Positions 15,156-23,480 of a stretch of DNA of 25,253 nt are shown piece by piece. Numbering within the stretch: the stretch's first letter is position 1; each line of letters starts with the position of its first letter. The notes under the pieces were generated by a model that searched no databases, was not told where the DNA came from, and saw only the letters and a program-made list of their open reading frames with translations. Position numbers and translations under genes: made by a program. This stretch comes from 39-52-133 sp041488395. GTDB taxonomy: Bacteria > Pseudomonadota > Gammaproteobacteria > Burkholderiales > Gallionellaceae. The DNA is taken from NCBI GenBank assembly GCA_041488395.1, contig JBGPPE010000026.1:1-25253 (forward strand). The letters are read 5' to 3'.

Positions 15156-15626
15156 ATGTACAAATTGCTTGTTCTCTTTTTTCTGCTCTTGCTCAGTGCA
15201 TGCGCCACCGACCCCGCGCGCACGCCTGATGCCGATGATCAGGATGACGCCAGCATGAATGATGTCGCGGTGTATGCCCTGAGCCTGAGCGACACGCCTT
15301 ACCGTTACGGCGGCAACACACCGGAAAGCGGCTTCGATTGCAGCGGTTTTGTGCGCCACGTGTTCAAGCATACGCTGGGCATGTCGCTGCCGCGCACCAG
15401 CCATGAGATCAGCCGCGAGGGCAGCGCGGAGCCTTTGTCCCGGCTGCAGCCCGGCGACCTGGTGTTCTACAACACCATGCACCAGGCCTATTCGCATGTG
15501 GGCATTTATCTGGGGGAGGGGAAGTTTGTGCATTCACCCCGTAGCGGCAGCAGCGTGCGGGTGGAGAACATGAACGAGAAGTACTGGCTGGCGCGCTACA
15601 ACGGTGCGCGCCGCCTCAAGCCTTAG
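15156..15626 (+). CDS. NlpC/P60 (C40) family lipoprotein peptidase
   Basis: This 156-residue protein has a lipoprotein signal ending LLSAC (lipidated C16) and a C40 cysteine-peptidase domain. The catalytic Cys is C62 in GFDCSGFV, the His is H114 in SHVGIYLG, and the third polar residue is H126 in FVHSPRSG, the usual Cys-His-His triad. Length and layout match the Spr/MepS and NlpC group, which cleave peptide cross-links in peptidoglycan and sit on the outer membrane's inner face or in the periplasm. It converges on mltB with a 4-nt overlap of stop regions (15623-15626), placing two peptidoglycan-cleaving enzymes tail to tail. It is divergent from the secretin-like gene. Confidence 0.93.
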   Translation: MYKLLVLFFLLLLSACATDPARTPDADDQDDASMNDVAVYALSLSDTPYRYGGNTPESGFDCSGFVRHVFKHTLGMSLPRTSHEISREGSAEPLSRLQPGDLVFYNTMHQAYSHVGIYLGEGKFVHSPRSGSSVRVENMNEKYWLARYNGARRLKP

Positions 15627-16612
15627 CAGGGCATTGCATCAGGGCAGGTTTGGGCACGGGCAGCACGTATTTCTTCCGCCAGCTGGTACACCGACATCGC
15701 GTAGAAGGTGCTGTTGTTGTAGGTGGTAATCACCGCAAAGTTGTTAAAGCCGAACCAGTATTCCTTGCCATCGGCCACCGTAAAATCCACCAGATAGGCA
15801 TACGTCCCGGCATCGATCTTTGCCGATGGCAGCACACCTGAGGCCGCCCAGGTGGTCATACTGCGTGCCGCTATGGTGTTGCCGATGCGTGTTTCATCCG
15901 CCACTTTGGCGCGCATGGCTACCGGCTCACCGCTGATCCAGCCATATTGGTTGAGGTAATTGGCCACGCTGCCGATGGCATCTTCCGGGTCATGCAGCAA
16001 ATCTATTTTTCCGTCGTGATCGAAATCCACCGCCAGCTTGCGATAGTTGCTGGGCATGAACTGGGGTATGCCCAGCGCGCCGGCGTAGGAAGCGCGGATC
16101 GAGAGCAGGTCGAAGCTCTGCTCGCGCGCCAGCAGGAGGTATTGCTCCAGTTCGCTGCGGAAAAAATCCACCCGTTTCGGATAATCAAAGGCCAGCGTGG
16201 TCAGGGCATCCAGCGTGCGGTAATTGCCGGCATTGCGCCCGTACAGGGTCTCCACGCCGATCACCGCAATGATGATTTCCTGCGGCACACCATAAATTTT
16301 CTCGGCGCGTTGCAGCGCTGCGGCATGCTGCTGCCAGAACTTCACTCCGCCGTTGATGCGCTTGGGGTTGATGAAAGCGGCGCGATACTCGAGCCAGGGT
16401 TTGATGGTGGCCGGCATGGTGATGGCATCAATGACATCCTGGCGATATTCGGCACGCTGAAATACCTGCTCCAGCTCGTCTCGCTTGAACTGGTGTTTTG
16501 CCACCATTTCATCGATAAATTGGGGAATGCCCGGCAACTCTGCGGCACCGGCAGCAGGCCATACACCCAGCAAATACAGGGGCATTACGGCGGTTAATAT
16601 ACGTTTAATCAT
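15623..16612 (-). CDS. mltB: Membrane-bound lytic murein transglycosylase B family
   Basis: This 329-residue protein has an N-terminal signal peptide (MIKRILTAVMPLYLLGVW, cleavage near AGA-AEL) and no lipobox, so it is a soluble periplasmic form, not the E. coli lipoprotein. The catalytic Glu is E121 in AVIGVETLYGR. The family block ASYAGALGIPQFMPSNYRKLAVDFD is present, followed by a calcium-loop-like DFDHDGKIDLLHDPEDAIGS, as in Slt35. It cleaves the MurNAc-GlcNAc bond of peptidoglycan, forming 1,6-anhydro ends. The last residues (AQTCPDAMPC) carry two cysteines that could form a disulfide. A TAAAAT lies only 9 nt before the ATG (16622-16627, minus strand), so the leader may be very short. 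Confidence 0.95.
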   Translation of the reverse strand: MIKRILTAVMPLYLLGVWPAAGAAELPGIPQFIDEMVAKHQFKRDELEQVFQRAEYRQDVIDAITMPATIKPWLEYRAAFINPKRINGGVKFWQQHAAALQRAEKIYGVPQEIIIAVIGVETLYGRNAGNYRTLDALTTLAFDYPKRVDFFRSELEQYLLLAREQSFDLLSIRASYAGALGIPQFMPSNYRKLAVDFDHDGKIDLLHDPEDAIGSVANYLNQYGWISGEPVAMRAKVADETRIGNTIAARSMTTWAASGVLPSAKIDAGTYAYLVDFTVADGKEYWFGFNNFAVITTYNNSTFYAMSVYQLAEEIRAARAQTCPDAMPC

Positions 16613-16692
16613 AATCCGGCTATTTTACTCGACAGGCAGGCGCTCCACTGTTAAATTTCGTTCTTGTGTCTAAATAATCTGAGTAAATTTTC

Positions 16693-17655
16693 ATGGAAAA
16701 CACCACCCAACATCACCCGCTGATTATCCTTGGCTCCGGCCCGGCCGGTTACACCGCCGCCATCTACGCTGCACGCGCCAACCTGAAGCCCGTGCTGATT
16801 ACCGGCCTGGCACAGGGCGGCCAATTGATGACCACCACCGACGTGGACAACTGGCCGGCCGATCACCATGGCGTACAAGGCCCCGACCTGATGGCGCGCT
16901 TCCTGCAGCATGCTGAACGCTTCCATACCCAGATGATCTTCGACCAGATTCATACCGCCAAATTGCAGCAAAAACCGTTTCAACTGGTTGGCGACTCCGG
17001 CACTTACACCTGCGATGCACTGATCATTGCCACGGGTGCATCTGCTCAATACCTTGGACTGCCCTCTGAGGCAAAGTTCATGGGCAAGGGCGTCTCCGGC
17101 TGCGCTACCTGTGACGGTTTCTTCTATCGCGGCCAGGATGTCGCCGTGGTGGGTGGCGGCAATACGGCGGTGGAAGAGGCGATCTATCTGTCCAACATCG
17201 TGCGCCACGTCACCCTGGTGCACAGACGCGAGACCTTCCGCGCCGAGCGCATCCTGGTTGATCACCTGATGGACAAGGTCAAGGCAGGAAAAATCACGCT
17301 GGAACTGAACCAGGTGCTGGATGAGGTGCTCGGTGATGACAGCGGCGTAACCGGCATGCGTCTCAAGCAGGCGCAGGGCGGCGCAACCAAGGACTTTGCC
17401 CTGACCGGTGTGTTTATCGCGATTGGCCACAAGCCGAATACCGACATCTTTGCCGGGCAGCTGGAGATGAACAACGGCTACATCAACACGCGCGGCGGCA
17501 ATCAGGGTAATGCTACCGCCACCAGCATTTCCGGCGTATTTGCGGCCGGCGACGTGCAGGACCAGATTTACCGCCAGGCAGTGACCAGCGCGGGGACCGG
17601 CTGCATGGCTGCACTCGATGCCGACAAGTACCTGGCCTCGCTGGGCAAAGCATAA
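16693..17655 (+). CDS. trxB: Thioredoxin reductase
   Basis: This 320-residue protein has the FAD-binding GSGPAGYTAAIYAARA motif near the N-terminus, the redox-active CATC pair (C137, C140) followed by DGFFYRG, the NADPH-binding VVGGGNTAVEEAIYL with HRRETFRAE, and the C-terminal FAD-contact FAAGDVQDQIYRQAVTSAGTG. All are intact and the length is standard. It transfers electrons from NADPH via FAD and the cysteine pair to thioredoxin in the cytosol. It is divergent from mltB across about 80 bp, and is followed after 9 nt by the Smr-domain gene, probably in one operon. The ribosome binding site is weak (GAG only). Confidence 0.97.
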   Translation: MENTTQHHPLIILGSGPAGYTAAIYAARANLKPVLITGLAQGGQLMTTTDVDNWPADHHGVQGPDLMARFLQHAERFHTQMIFDQIHTAKLQQKPFQLVGDSGTYTCDALIIATGASAQYLGLPSEAKFMGKGVSGCATCDGFFYRGQDVAVVGGGNTAVEEAIYLSNIVRHVTLVHRRETFRAERILVDHLMDKVKAGKITLELNQVLDEVLGDDSGVTGMRLKQAQGGATKDFALTGVFIAIGHKPNTDIFAGQLEMNNGYINTRGGNQGNATATSISGVFAAGDVQDQIYRQAVTSAGTGCMAALDADKYLASLGKA

Positions 17656-17664
17656 GCTGCCGGC

Positions 17665-18222
17665 ATGAAGAAGAAAGCGGAACAATCTGCACCTGCTGAT
17701 GCAGATCTGTTTCGACAGGCTTTAGAGGGCGTCACGCCGCTGCCTCCCTCTGATCGCCTGCCCTTATCCCCTCCCGCAAAATCATTCAAAAAAACCGCCA
17801 GCAGTTCTCCGCCAGGCATCGCGCCAGACTATCTGTCTGATCACCTCGCCAGTGACACTCCGCTCACCGAATTCCTGCGCCCGGGCATGGACCGCATGAC
17901 GCTGCGCAAACTGCGCCGCAGCCACTGGCCGGTGCAGGACAGTATCGACCTGCACGGCTACAGCAGCGATGAAGCCCGTCGCCTGCTGCTGGGATTTCTG
18001 CAAGAGGCAAGCCAGCGTGATCTGCGCTGTGTTAACGTGATTCACGGCAAGGGCTGGCGTTCGGAGGGCGGTGAAGGCATCCTGAAACTGCGTGTACGGC
18101 ACTGGCTGACGCAACATGCACAAGTGCTGGCCTTCAGCGAGGCACCGGCCAGTGCGGGCGGTGGTGGCGCGGTATGGGTGCTGCTAAAATCCGGCGGCAA
18201 GCACACCAATTCGAAACCCTAG
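17665..18222 (+). CDS. Smr-domain protein (putative nuclease)
   Basis: This 185-residue protein has a low-complexity, Pro/Ser-rich N-terminal half and a C-terminal Smr domain (about 90-175) as in MutS2 and stand-alone SmrA/YdaL proteins. Signature residues are visible: DLHGYSSDEA (D95, H97), VIHGKGWRSEGG (H127, G128, K129, G130) and AGGGGAVWVLLK. Smr domains bind nucleic acid and some have endonuclease activity; bacterial SmrA/B-type proteins include one that cleaves mRNA at collided ribosomes. Which type this is cannot be decided from sequence alone. It is 9 nt downstream of trxB and probably co-transcribed. No MutS ATPase part is present. Confidence 0.92.
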   Translation: MKKKAEQSAPADADLFRQALEGVTPLPPSDRLPLSPPAKSFKKTASSSPPGIAPDYLSDHLASDTPLTEFLRPGMDRMTLRKLRRSHWPVQDSIDLHGYSSDEARRLLLGFLQEASQRDLRCVNVIHGKGWRSEGGEGILKLRVRHWLTQHAQVLAFSEAPASAGGGGAVWVLLKSGGKHTNSKP

Positions 18223-18272
18223 TCCAAGGGGATGCGGTCAAACTGTAAAAAGACTAACTGGCTCCATTAGTC

Positions 18273-20333
18273 ATGAAGCACTTAACCAGAATTGAATCAA
18301 AATTTATGAGCCAAAATTTTTCCCCGAGAAAAACACACCCTGTTCTGAACAAGCCCATCTTGACCGCATGCCTGCTCTCCTATTGCGCTGCAACGCTGGC
18401 GGAAGAACAGGACATCAACGAACAATACTATTTGCAGGAATTCCCGGTCGTGCTCAGCGCATCGCGTTTGCCGCAGCCGCTTAACGAAGCGCCAAATGCA
18501 ATGACGGTGATCGACAGGGAGATGATCAAGGCTTCCGGCTTCCGCACGATTCCCGACCTGTTCAGACTGGTGCCGGGCATGTACGTCAGCTTCTTTACCG
18601 GCAACGACCCGATTGTGGCCTACCATGGCACGACTGACCAGGCAGCCCGCCGCATGCAGGTGCTGGTGGACGGGCGCGCGATACATATGCCGCCAATGGA
18701 AGCGGTCGCCTGGGAAGACCTCCCCCTGCAAATAGACGACATCGAGCGCATCGAAGTCATTCGCGGCCCCGCAGCGGCTTCGCACGGCGGTAACTCGACC
18801 CAGGGCGTGCTGAACATCATTACGCGTGATGCCGGCGCAGCGCAAGGCATCACGGCCAAGGTGACCGAGGGGAACGCAGGCATTTCCGATGCCTATTTCA
18901 ATATCGGCAAGCGCGGAGAAACTCTCGATTACCGCATCAGTTTTGGTTACCGCAGTGATTATGGCTACGATTCAAATCACATTACCGACCTTGCCGGCAA
19001 TGACTCGCTGAATAACGACAGCCACCTTACCCACCTGTTTAATTTGCGCAGCAATTATCATCCCAATGCGGTCGACAGCGTTGATATCCAGCTGGGTTAT
19101 TCCGATGGCACCCGCGGAGATGGCACTAACAAAATAAACGATCCGAACATTCCACATGATCACCACAACAATGAAAACTTCGAGCAGATCAGCTGGACAC
19201 GCAGCCTGGCCGGCGGGGATGAAGTCAAGTTGCAGTACTATCATATTTATCAGAGTGTGCTGAATTCACTCCCAGCCAACCCCCTCTTTCCGCTCGCCCC
19301 GCTGCCAGCGCTCGACGACGGCTATACCAATACACGGGATGATCTTGAGTTACAGCATACGCTGCAGACCTCTTCCAGCAACAGGCTGGTGTGGGGGGCT
19401 TCCGTGCGCTATGACTGGACGGCGGCACCTGCCAGATTCCTGGATGAGCAGACCTTGCAACAGAGTACCCTGTTTGCCCATGACGAGTGGCGCATCACCC
19501 CGCAATGGCTGCTGAATACCGGCGCGATGCAGGAAGACAATGGCATGGGACAACAAAACCTGTCCCCCCGCGTCGCGTTGATTCACAAATTTACTGAGAA
19601 ACAGACAGTGCGCCTGGGGATCTCCAAAGCCTATCGCAATCCCTCGCTCTACGAAGAGCGGGGCAACTACCACTTTCCGGCTCCGATCGGCACCCTTTCC
19701 CAGTCCAGCGGAGGTTTGCGCCCGGAAAGCGTGCTGTCGCGTGAAATCGGTTATCTCGGCGAATTCCCGGAGCTGGGATTTTCGATTGATACGCGCCTCT
19801 ATCACGATCAGTTAAGTGACATCATTTACGAGACTGACCCGCCATCCGGCACACCCAGGGATTTCATCAACTCGTTCGACGCAGAACATAACGGCCTGGA
19901 AGTGACCACCAAGCACCAATGGGGGGACCGCAACCAGCTGACCTTCAACTACACGTATCAAGTGCTCAGCAGTACTTTTTCAGGCCCTGCCGACACTAAT
20001 ATCAATTATCCAGGCACGCCCTATAGCGACACCATGCCGAGGAATATGATCAGTGCGCTGTACTCCAGGAAATTTGCCAATCAGATCGCCTTCAGCCTGG
20101 GCTATTACCAGCAAGACACCATGCTGCCTATAGATCGCGGCCCTGCCGACCGCCAGTATTTCACCTCACGCTGGGACATGCGGATCGCCAAGGGATTCAA
20201 GAGCACTAGCGAGGGCACAGAAGGAGAAATTGCTTTGGTGGTGCAGGGTTTGCTGGGCGAGCACTATATCGACTACCTGATCGAAAATCAGTTTAACCAG
20301 CGTGTCTACCTTACTGCGACGCTTAAATACTAA
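18273..20333 (+). CDS. TonB-dependent outer-membrane receptor
   Basis: This 686-residue protein has a signal peptide whose core is PILTACLLSYCAATLA. A TonB-box-like EFPVVLSASRL follows. The plug domain shows NAMTVIDREMIKASGFRTI, PDLFRLVPGMYV, MQVLVDGRAIH, DIERIEVIRGPAAASHGGN and GVLNIITRD. A 22-strand barrel ends with the aromatic-type YLTATLKY. It imports, or senses, a ligand across the outer membrane using TonB energy. The ligand is not evident; no siderophore, heme or cobalamin genes are nearby. The start could be the ATG at 18273 or at 18306; neither has a ribosome binding site. The next gene begins 4 nt after the stop, so it heads an operon with a substrate-binding protein and a diguanylate cyclase, which suggests a role in sensing as well as uptake. 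Confidence 0.93.
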   Translation: MKHLTRIESKFMSQNFSPRKTHPVLNKPILTACLLSYCAATLAEEQDINEQYYLQEFPVVLSASRLPQPLNEAPNAMTVIDREMIKASGFRTIPDLFRLVPGMYVSFFTGNDPIVAYHGTTDQAARRMQVLVDGRAIHMPPMEAVAWEDLPLQIDDIERIEVIRGPAAASHGGNSTQGVLNIITRDAGAAQGITAKVTEGNAGISDAYFNIGKRGETLDYRISFGYRSDYGYDSNHITDLAGNDSLNNDSHLTHLFNLRSNYHPNAVDSVDIQLGYSDGTRGDGTNKINDPNIPHDHHNNENFEQISWTRSLAGGDEVKLQYYHIYQSVLNSLPANPLFPLAPLPALDDGYTNTRDDLELQHTLQTSSSNRLVWGASVRYDWTAAPARFLDEQTLQQSTLFAHDEWRITPQWLLNTGAMQEDNGMGQQNLSPRVALIHKFTEKQTVRLGISKAYRNPSLYEERGNYHFPAPIGTLSQSSGGLRPESVLSREIGYLGEFPELGFSIDTRLYHDQLSDIIYETDPPSGTPRDFINSFDAEHNGLEVTTKHQWGDRNQLTFNYTYQVLSSTFSGPADTNINYPGTPYSDTMPRNMISALYSRKFANQIAFSLGYYQQDTMLPIDRGPADRQYFTSRWDMRIAKGFKSTSEGTEGEIALVVQGLLGEHYIDYLIENQFNQRVYLTATLKY

Positions 20334-20337
20334 AAGG

Positions 20338-21285
20338 ATGGCGGCCTTGCGCCCCTTCTTGCTGCGCAAGGCCGCCCGCCTTCTGCTGGGTGGCGCAGCA
20401 TGCTGGCTCTTGCTGTCGATTCCTGTTGCGCGCGCCGAACCGATACAGGTGAGCGTGGTGCTTAGCGAAAGCGGTGGTGCGTACAGCGAATTTGCTGATG
20501 CCCTGCGTGAGAACCTGCTCAACAGCAATGTGACAGTTAACGTAGTGGACGCCAATACTCAGCCACCTTCCAGTTCAAGGTTGGTCATTGCGGTCGGCAT
20601 GAAAGCGGCCAGCATGGTCGCCGGCAGCAATGCCCCGGCGGTTCTGAATGTCATGCTCCCCCAAGCCGGGTATAAGAAACTGTTACATGATTTTCCCAGG
20701 CGCGAGAACTCCACATCATTTTCCTCAATTTATCTGGATCAGCCGGTTGAGCGCCAGCTCAGCCTGATCGCCGCCGCCTTTCCCGAGCGAACTCGCATTG
20801 GGATACTGTTTGAGTCCCCTCCCCCTGATGAACTTGAGCAACTCAGACAAAAGGTATCCGAGTACGGATTCAGTTTGTACGAACAGGAAGTCGGCAAAAT
20901 CGCCCTGTTCGAATCCTTGCAGAAAGTATTGCAGCACAGTGATGTTCTGCTGGCGCTACCCACACCAGCCGTCTACAACAGCTCGACGGTGCGTAATATC
21001 CTGCTTTCAACCTACCAGGCTGGCATCCCGCTAGTTGGCTTCTCATCCAGCTTTGTCAAAGCCGGCGCCATGTATGCCGTATTCACCTCTCCGGCCCAGT
21101 TTGCAACCCAAACTGCCGTAACGATACGCAAATATATTGAATCAGGCATATTGCCGCCCGCGCAATACCCCAGATATTTTGAGGTCGCCGTAAATGACCG
21201 CGTTGCACAATCACTGAAAATCGATATCAAGAGTCAGGATGAATTAGTCCGGAAAATAAGCACTACAAAGAGGCAGATGCCATGA
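20338..21285 (+). CDS. Periplasmic ABC-type substrate-binding protein (ABC_sub_bind-like), orphan
   Basis: This is about 315 residues with a long basic n-region and signal peptide (core LLLGGAACWLLLSIPVARA). The body matches the periplasmic two-lobe fold of the ABC_sub_bind/DUF534 group: IQVSVVLSESGGAYSEFADAL, LVIAVGMKAA, an APAVLNVMLPQAGYKKLL segment, SSIYLDQPVERQLSLIAAAF with RIGILFE, a VLLALPTPAVYN hinge, and AGIPLVGFSSSFVKAGA. No permease or ATPase gene accompanies it, so it probably binds a ligand for signalling and not for ABC import. It begins 4 nt after the TonB receptor stop. AAAGG abuts the ATG at 20338, so a TTG at 20347, 8 nt from AAGGA, could be the true start. Its stop overlaps the cyclase start by 4 nt. 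Confidence 0.85.
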   Translation: MAALRPFLLRKAARLLLGGAACWLLLSIPVARAEPIQVSVVLSESGGAYSEFADALRENLLNSNVTVNVVDANTQPPSSSRLVIAVGMKAASMVAGSNAPAVLNVMLPQAGYKKLLHDFPRRENSTSFSSIYLDQPVERQLSLIAAAFPERTRIGILFESPPPDELEQLRQKVSEYGFSLYEQEVGKIALFESLQKVLQHSDVLLALPTPAVYNSSTVRNILLSTYQAGIPLVGFSSSFVKAGAMYAVFTSPAQFATQTAVTIRKYIESGILPPAQYPRYFEVAVNDRVAQSLKIDIKSQDELVRKISTTKRQMP

Positions 21286-23009
21286 GAAAAATTGCCGGAA
21301 TCAGGCAGCAAACCATGCTGGTGGCGTTGATCCCCATCCTGCTGATGGCACTGCTGTTCGGGAGTTATTCCATTTATGAGCGCTTTGCGGATGCTGATGA
21401 TGCGCTGTTCAAAAACTCGACACTGGTTTCGCAGCACCTGGCTTCGGCGAGTGAATATGCGCTCTTCTCGGGCAATATCGGCTTGCTCAAACAGGAAGTC
21501 AAAGCTTCCCTGATGCAGCCGGAAGTCAATTTTGTGCGCGTGCTGGATGCGGACGCAAATCCATTGATCGCTGAACGCAAAGATGAAAGTGTCTCTTCAG
21601 CAGCAATTGACCGGGTGAAGGCAAACGCTCCCGTGTTCCAGGACAATAAGCTTCTCGTGCTGTATGCGCCAATTTTTGCTACCCAGCTCAGCCTGGATGA
21701 CCTGAATGAAGGAAGCGAAGAAAAACCGCCCAAACTGCTGGGCGCTGTGGTCATTGAATTCAGCAAGCGCCATTTGAATCAGCAGAAAATCGAGATGCTG
21801 TTCATCAACCTCATGGTCATGCTTGGCGTACTGATCATCTCGCTGGTTGCCGCATTATGGCTGGCTCGCCGCATCTCCAACCCCATCCTCAGCATGGGAG
21901 TCATCATTCACAAGTTTGGCAGCGGAAATCTGGGCGCGCGCATACCGCCGCAACCGGCCGTACGCGAACTGAATGAACTGGCATACAACATTAACAATAT
22001 GGCTGAGCAACTGGCAGAAGACCGCAATACGCTGGAACAGCGTATTCAGATTGCCACCCAGGATTTGCGTGTCAAAAAAGAAGAGGCCGAGCAGGCCCAT
22101 CTGGAAATGATCGCCCTGAATGAGAAGTTGTCATTTGCCCTCACCGAGCTTGAAACCATCATTGAGGCCAATCCTGACCTGCTCTACGTTCTCAATACGC
22201 AGGGCCAGCTCATCAAATGGAACAGCAATCTGAAGACTTTTTTTGGCCTGACACATTCACAGTTAATTAACCGGGGCGCACTGGAATTTTTCTGCGCTGA
22301 GGATCAATTCAATGTAGCAGAGTGGATGAATGAAATCCTGAGCAGCGGATCATCCACGCTGGAGGCACGTTGCGTCAGGCATGACGGCAAGCTTGTTCCC
22401 TATCTGTGCAATGGTGTGGTTCTGAAAAATCCGGCGGGTGAAGTCATCGGATTTACCGGAACCGGCCGGGATATTACAGAGCGTATCGAGGCAGCCGAAC
22501 GGATGCGGCATATGGCCCATTACGACGCGCTGACTGACCTGCCCAACCGTGCGCTCTTTTCAGATCGCCTGCAGCTGGCGCTGGCAACCGCCAATCGGGA
22601 CAGGAAGCACCTGGCACTGATGTTTATCGATCTGGACAAGTTCAAGCAGATCAATGACACGCTCGGTCACCATGTCGGGGATCTGCTGCTGCAAGAGGCG
22701 ACACGACGCATGCTGGACTGCGTCAGGGAATCTGACACTGTGGCGCGCATAGGCGGTGACGAATTCATTGTGCTGCTGCCTGCCGTTGAGAAACAGGAAG
22801 ACGCTATGCTGGTAGCCGAGAAGATACGCCATGCGCTCTGCCAGCCGCTGAACCTGGACGGGAACGTTGTGCGGATTTCAACCAGTATTGGTATGGCGAT
22901 CTACCCCAAGCATGGCAGCAGCGAGCATGAGCTGATCAATAACGCTGACAATGCCATGTACGCCGCCAAGTCGGCAGGACGCAATATCGTCCGCATGCAC
23001 GGGGAGTAA
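21282..23009 (+). CDS. Membrane PAS-GGDEF diguanylate cyclase
   Basis: This 575-residue protein has one membrane helix near residues 12-30, a periplasmic domain of about 140 residues (31-172), a second helix (173-194), a HAMP linker (ARRISNPILSMG onward to about 248), a coiled coil (250-290), a PAS domain (about 290-403, ending GFTGTGRDITER) and a GGDEF domain (about 413-573). The active site is intact GGDEF (491-495) with conserved DALTDLPNR and FIDLDKFKQIND. An RESD (482-485) stands exactly 5 residues before GGDEF, the product-inhibition I-site. It should make c-di-GMP from GTP under control of the periplasmic and PAS inputs. Its ATG overlaps the stop of the binding-protein gene (ATGA), with GAGG 8 nt upstream, so the two are tightly coupled. 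Confidence 0.95.
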   Translation: MRKIAGIRQQTMLVALIPILLMALLFGSYSIYERFADADDALFKNSTLVSQHLASASEYALFSGNIGLLKQEVKASLMQPEVNFVRVLDADANPLIAERKDESVSSAAIDRVKANAPVFQDNKLLVLYAPIFATQLSLDDLNEGSEEKPPKLLGAVVIEFSKRHLNQQKIEMLFINLMVMLGVLIISLVAALWLARRISNPILSMGVIIHKFGSGNLGARIPPQPAVRELNELAYNINNMAEQLAEDRNTLEQRIQIATQDLRVKKEEAEQAHLEMIALNEKLSFALTELETIIEANPDLLYVLNTQGQLIKWNSNLKTFFGLTHSQLINRGALEFFCAEDQFNVAEWMNEILSSGSSTLEARCVRHDGKLVPYLCNGVVLKNPAGEVIGFTGTGRDITERIEAAERMRHMAHYDALTDLPNRALFSDRLQLALATANRDRKHLALMFIDLDKFKQINDTLGHHVGDLLLQEATRRMLDCVRESDTVARIGGDEFIVLLPAVEKQEDAMLVAEKIRHALCQPLNLDGNVVRISTSIGMAIYPKHGSSEHELINNADNAMYAAKSAGRNIVRMHGE

Positions 23010-23010
23010 T

Positions 23011-23072
23011 GCGCCAGATTGCTGGGGCGCCAGATTATTGGGACGCCAGATTATTGGGACGTCAGACTGCTG
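23011..23072. repeat. 16-bp tandem repeat, almost four copies
   Basis: The unit GCGCCAGATTATTGGG repeats head to tail: GCGCCAGATTGCTGGG at 23011-23026, GCGCCAGATTATTGGG at 23027-23042, ACGCCAGATTATTGGG at 23043-23058, and a diverged partial ACGTCAGACTGCTG at 23059-23072. The last copy includes the stop codon and final Ala/Val codons of glnB on the minus strand. The array fills the whole gap between the cyclase stop and glnB. There are no spacers, so it is not CRISPR. Confidence 0.85.
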
Positions 23073-23400
23073 CGTCGTCTGTTTCGCCGGTACGGATACG
23101 GATAACCTGCTCTACCGTAGTGACAAAAATCTTGCCGTCACCGATCTTGCCAGTGTGAGCCGCCTTGACGATAGCGTCCACAGCCGTTTCCAGCATGGCC
23201 GTTGTCACCACGACTTCAATCTTGATCTTGGGCAGGAAATCCACGACATACTCGGCGCCACGATATAGCTCGGTATGGCCCTTCTGGCGACCAAAGCCCT
23301 TGACCTCGGTAACCGTCAGGCCGCTTACGCCCAGATCTGACAAGGCCTCGCGCACTTCATCGAGTTTAAACGGCTTGATGATGGCTTCAATTTTCTTCAT
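23062..23400 (-). CDS. glnB: Nitrogen regulatory protein PII
   Basis: This 112-residue protein has the standard PII length. The N-terminus MKKIEAIIKPFKLDEVREAL is GlnB-like. The T-loop GRQKGHTELYRGAEYVVDFLPK carries the uridylylated Tyr51. The B-loop TGKIGDGKIFV and C-terminal RIRTGETDDAAV are intact. PII trimers bind ATP/ADP and 2-oxoglutarate and signal nitrogen status to glutamine synthetase adenylylation and NtrB. The lack of amtB next to it, together with the sequence, favours GlnB over GlnK. A GGGA lies about 7 nt before the ATG, and a TATACT (23430-23435, minus strand) could be the -10 box of its own promoter. Its 3' end overlaps the 16-bp tandem repeat. Confidence 0.96.
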   Translation of the reverse strand: MKKIEAIIKPFKLDEVREALSDLGVSGLTVTEVKGFGRQKGHTELYRGAEYVVDFLPKIKIEVVVTTAMLETAVDAIVKAAHTGKIGDGKIFVTTVEQVIRIRTGETDDAAV

Positions 23401-23480
23401 GGCAATCCCGAATAATTAACTGTATGGTCAGTATAACTTAACTGAAAGCACTGCTGAAAGAGCCACGCGCTTGCGCCGTC

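Noticed and set aside
16651..17685. 344-codon minus-strand frame opposite trxB
   Set aside because: Antisense shadow of trxB with no signal, motif or ribosome binding site. trxB is complete on the + strand.
23011..23072. Tandem repeats considered as a CRISPR array
   Set aside because: Units are 16 bp, directly adjacent with no spacers, and no cas genes are present.
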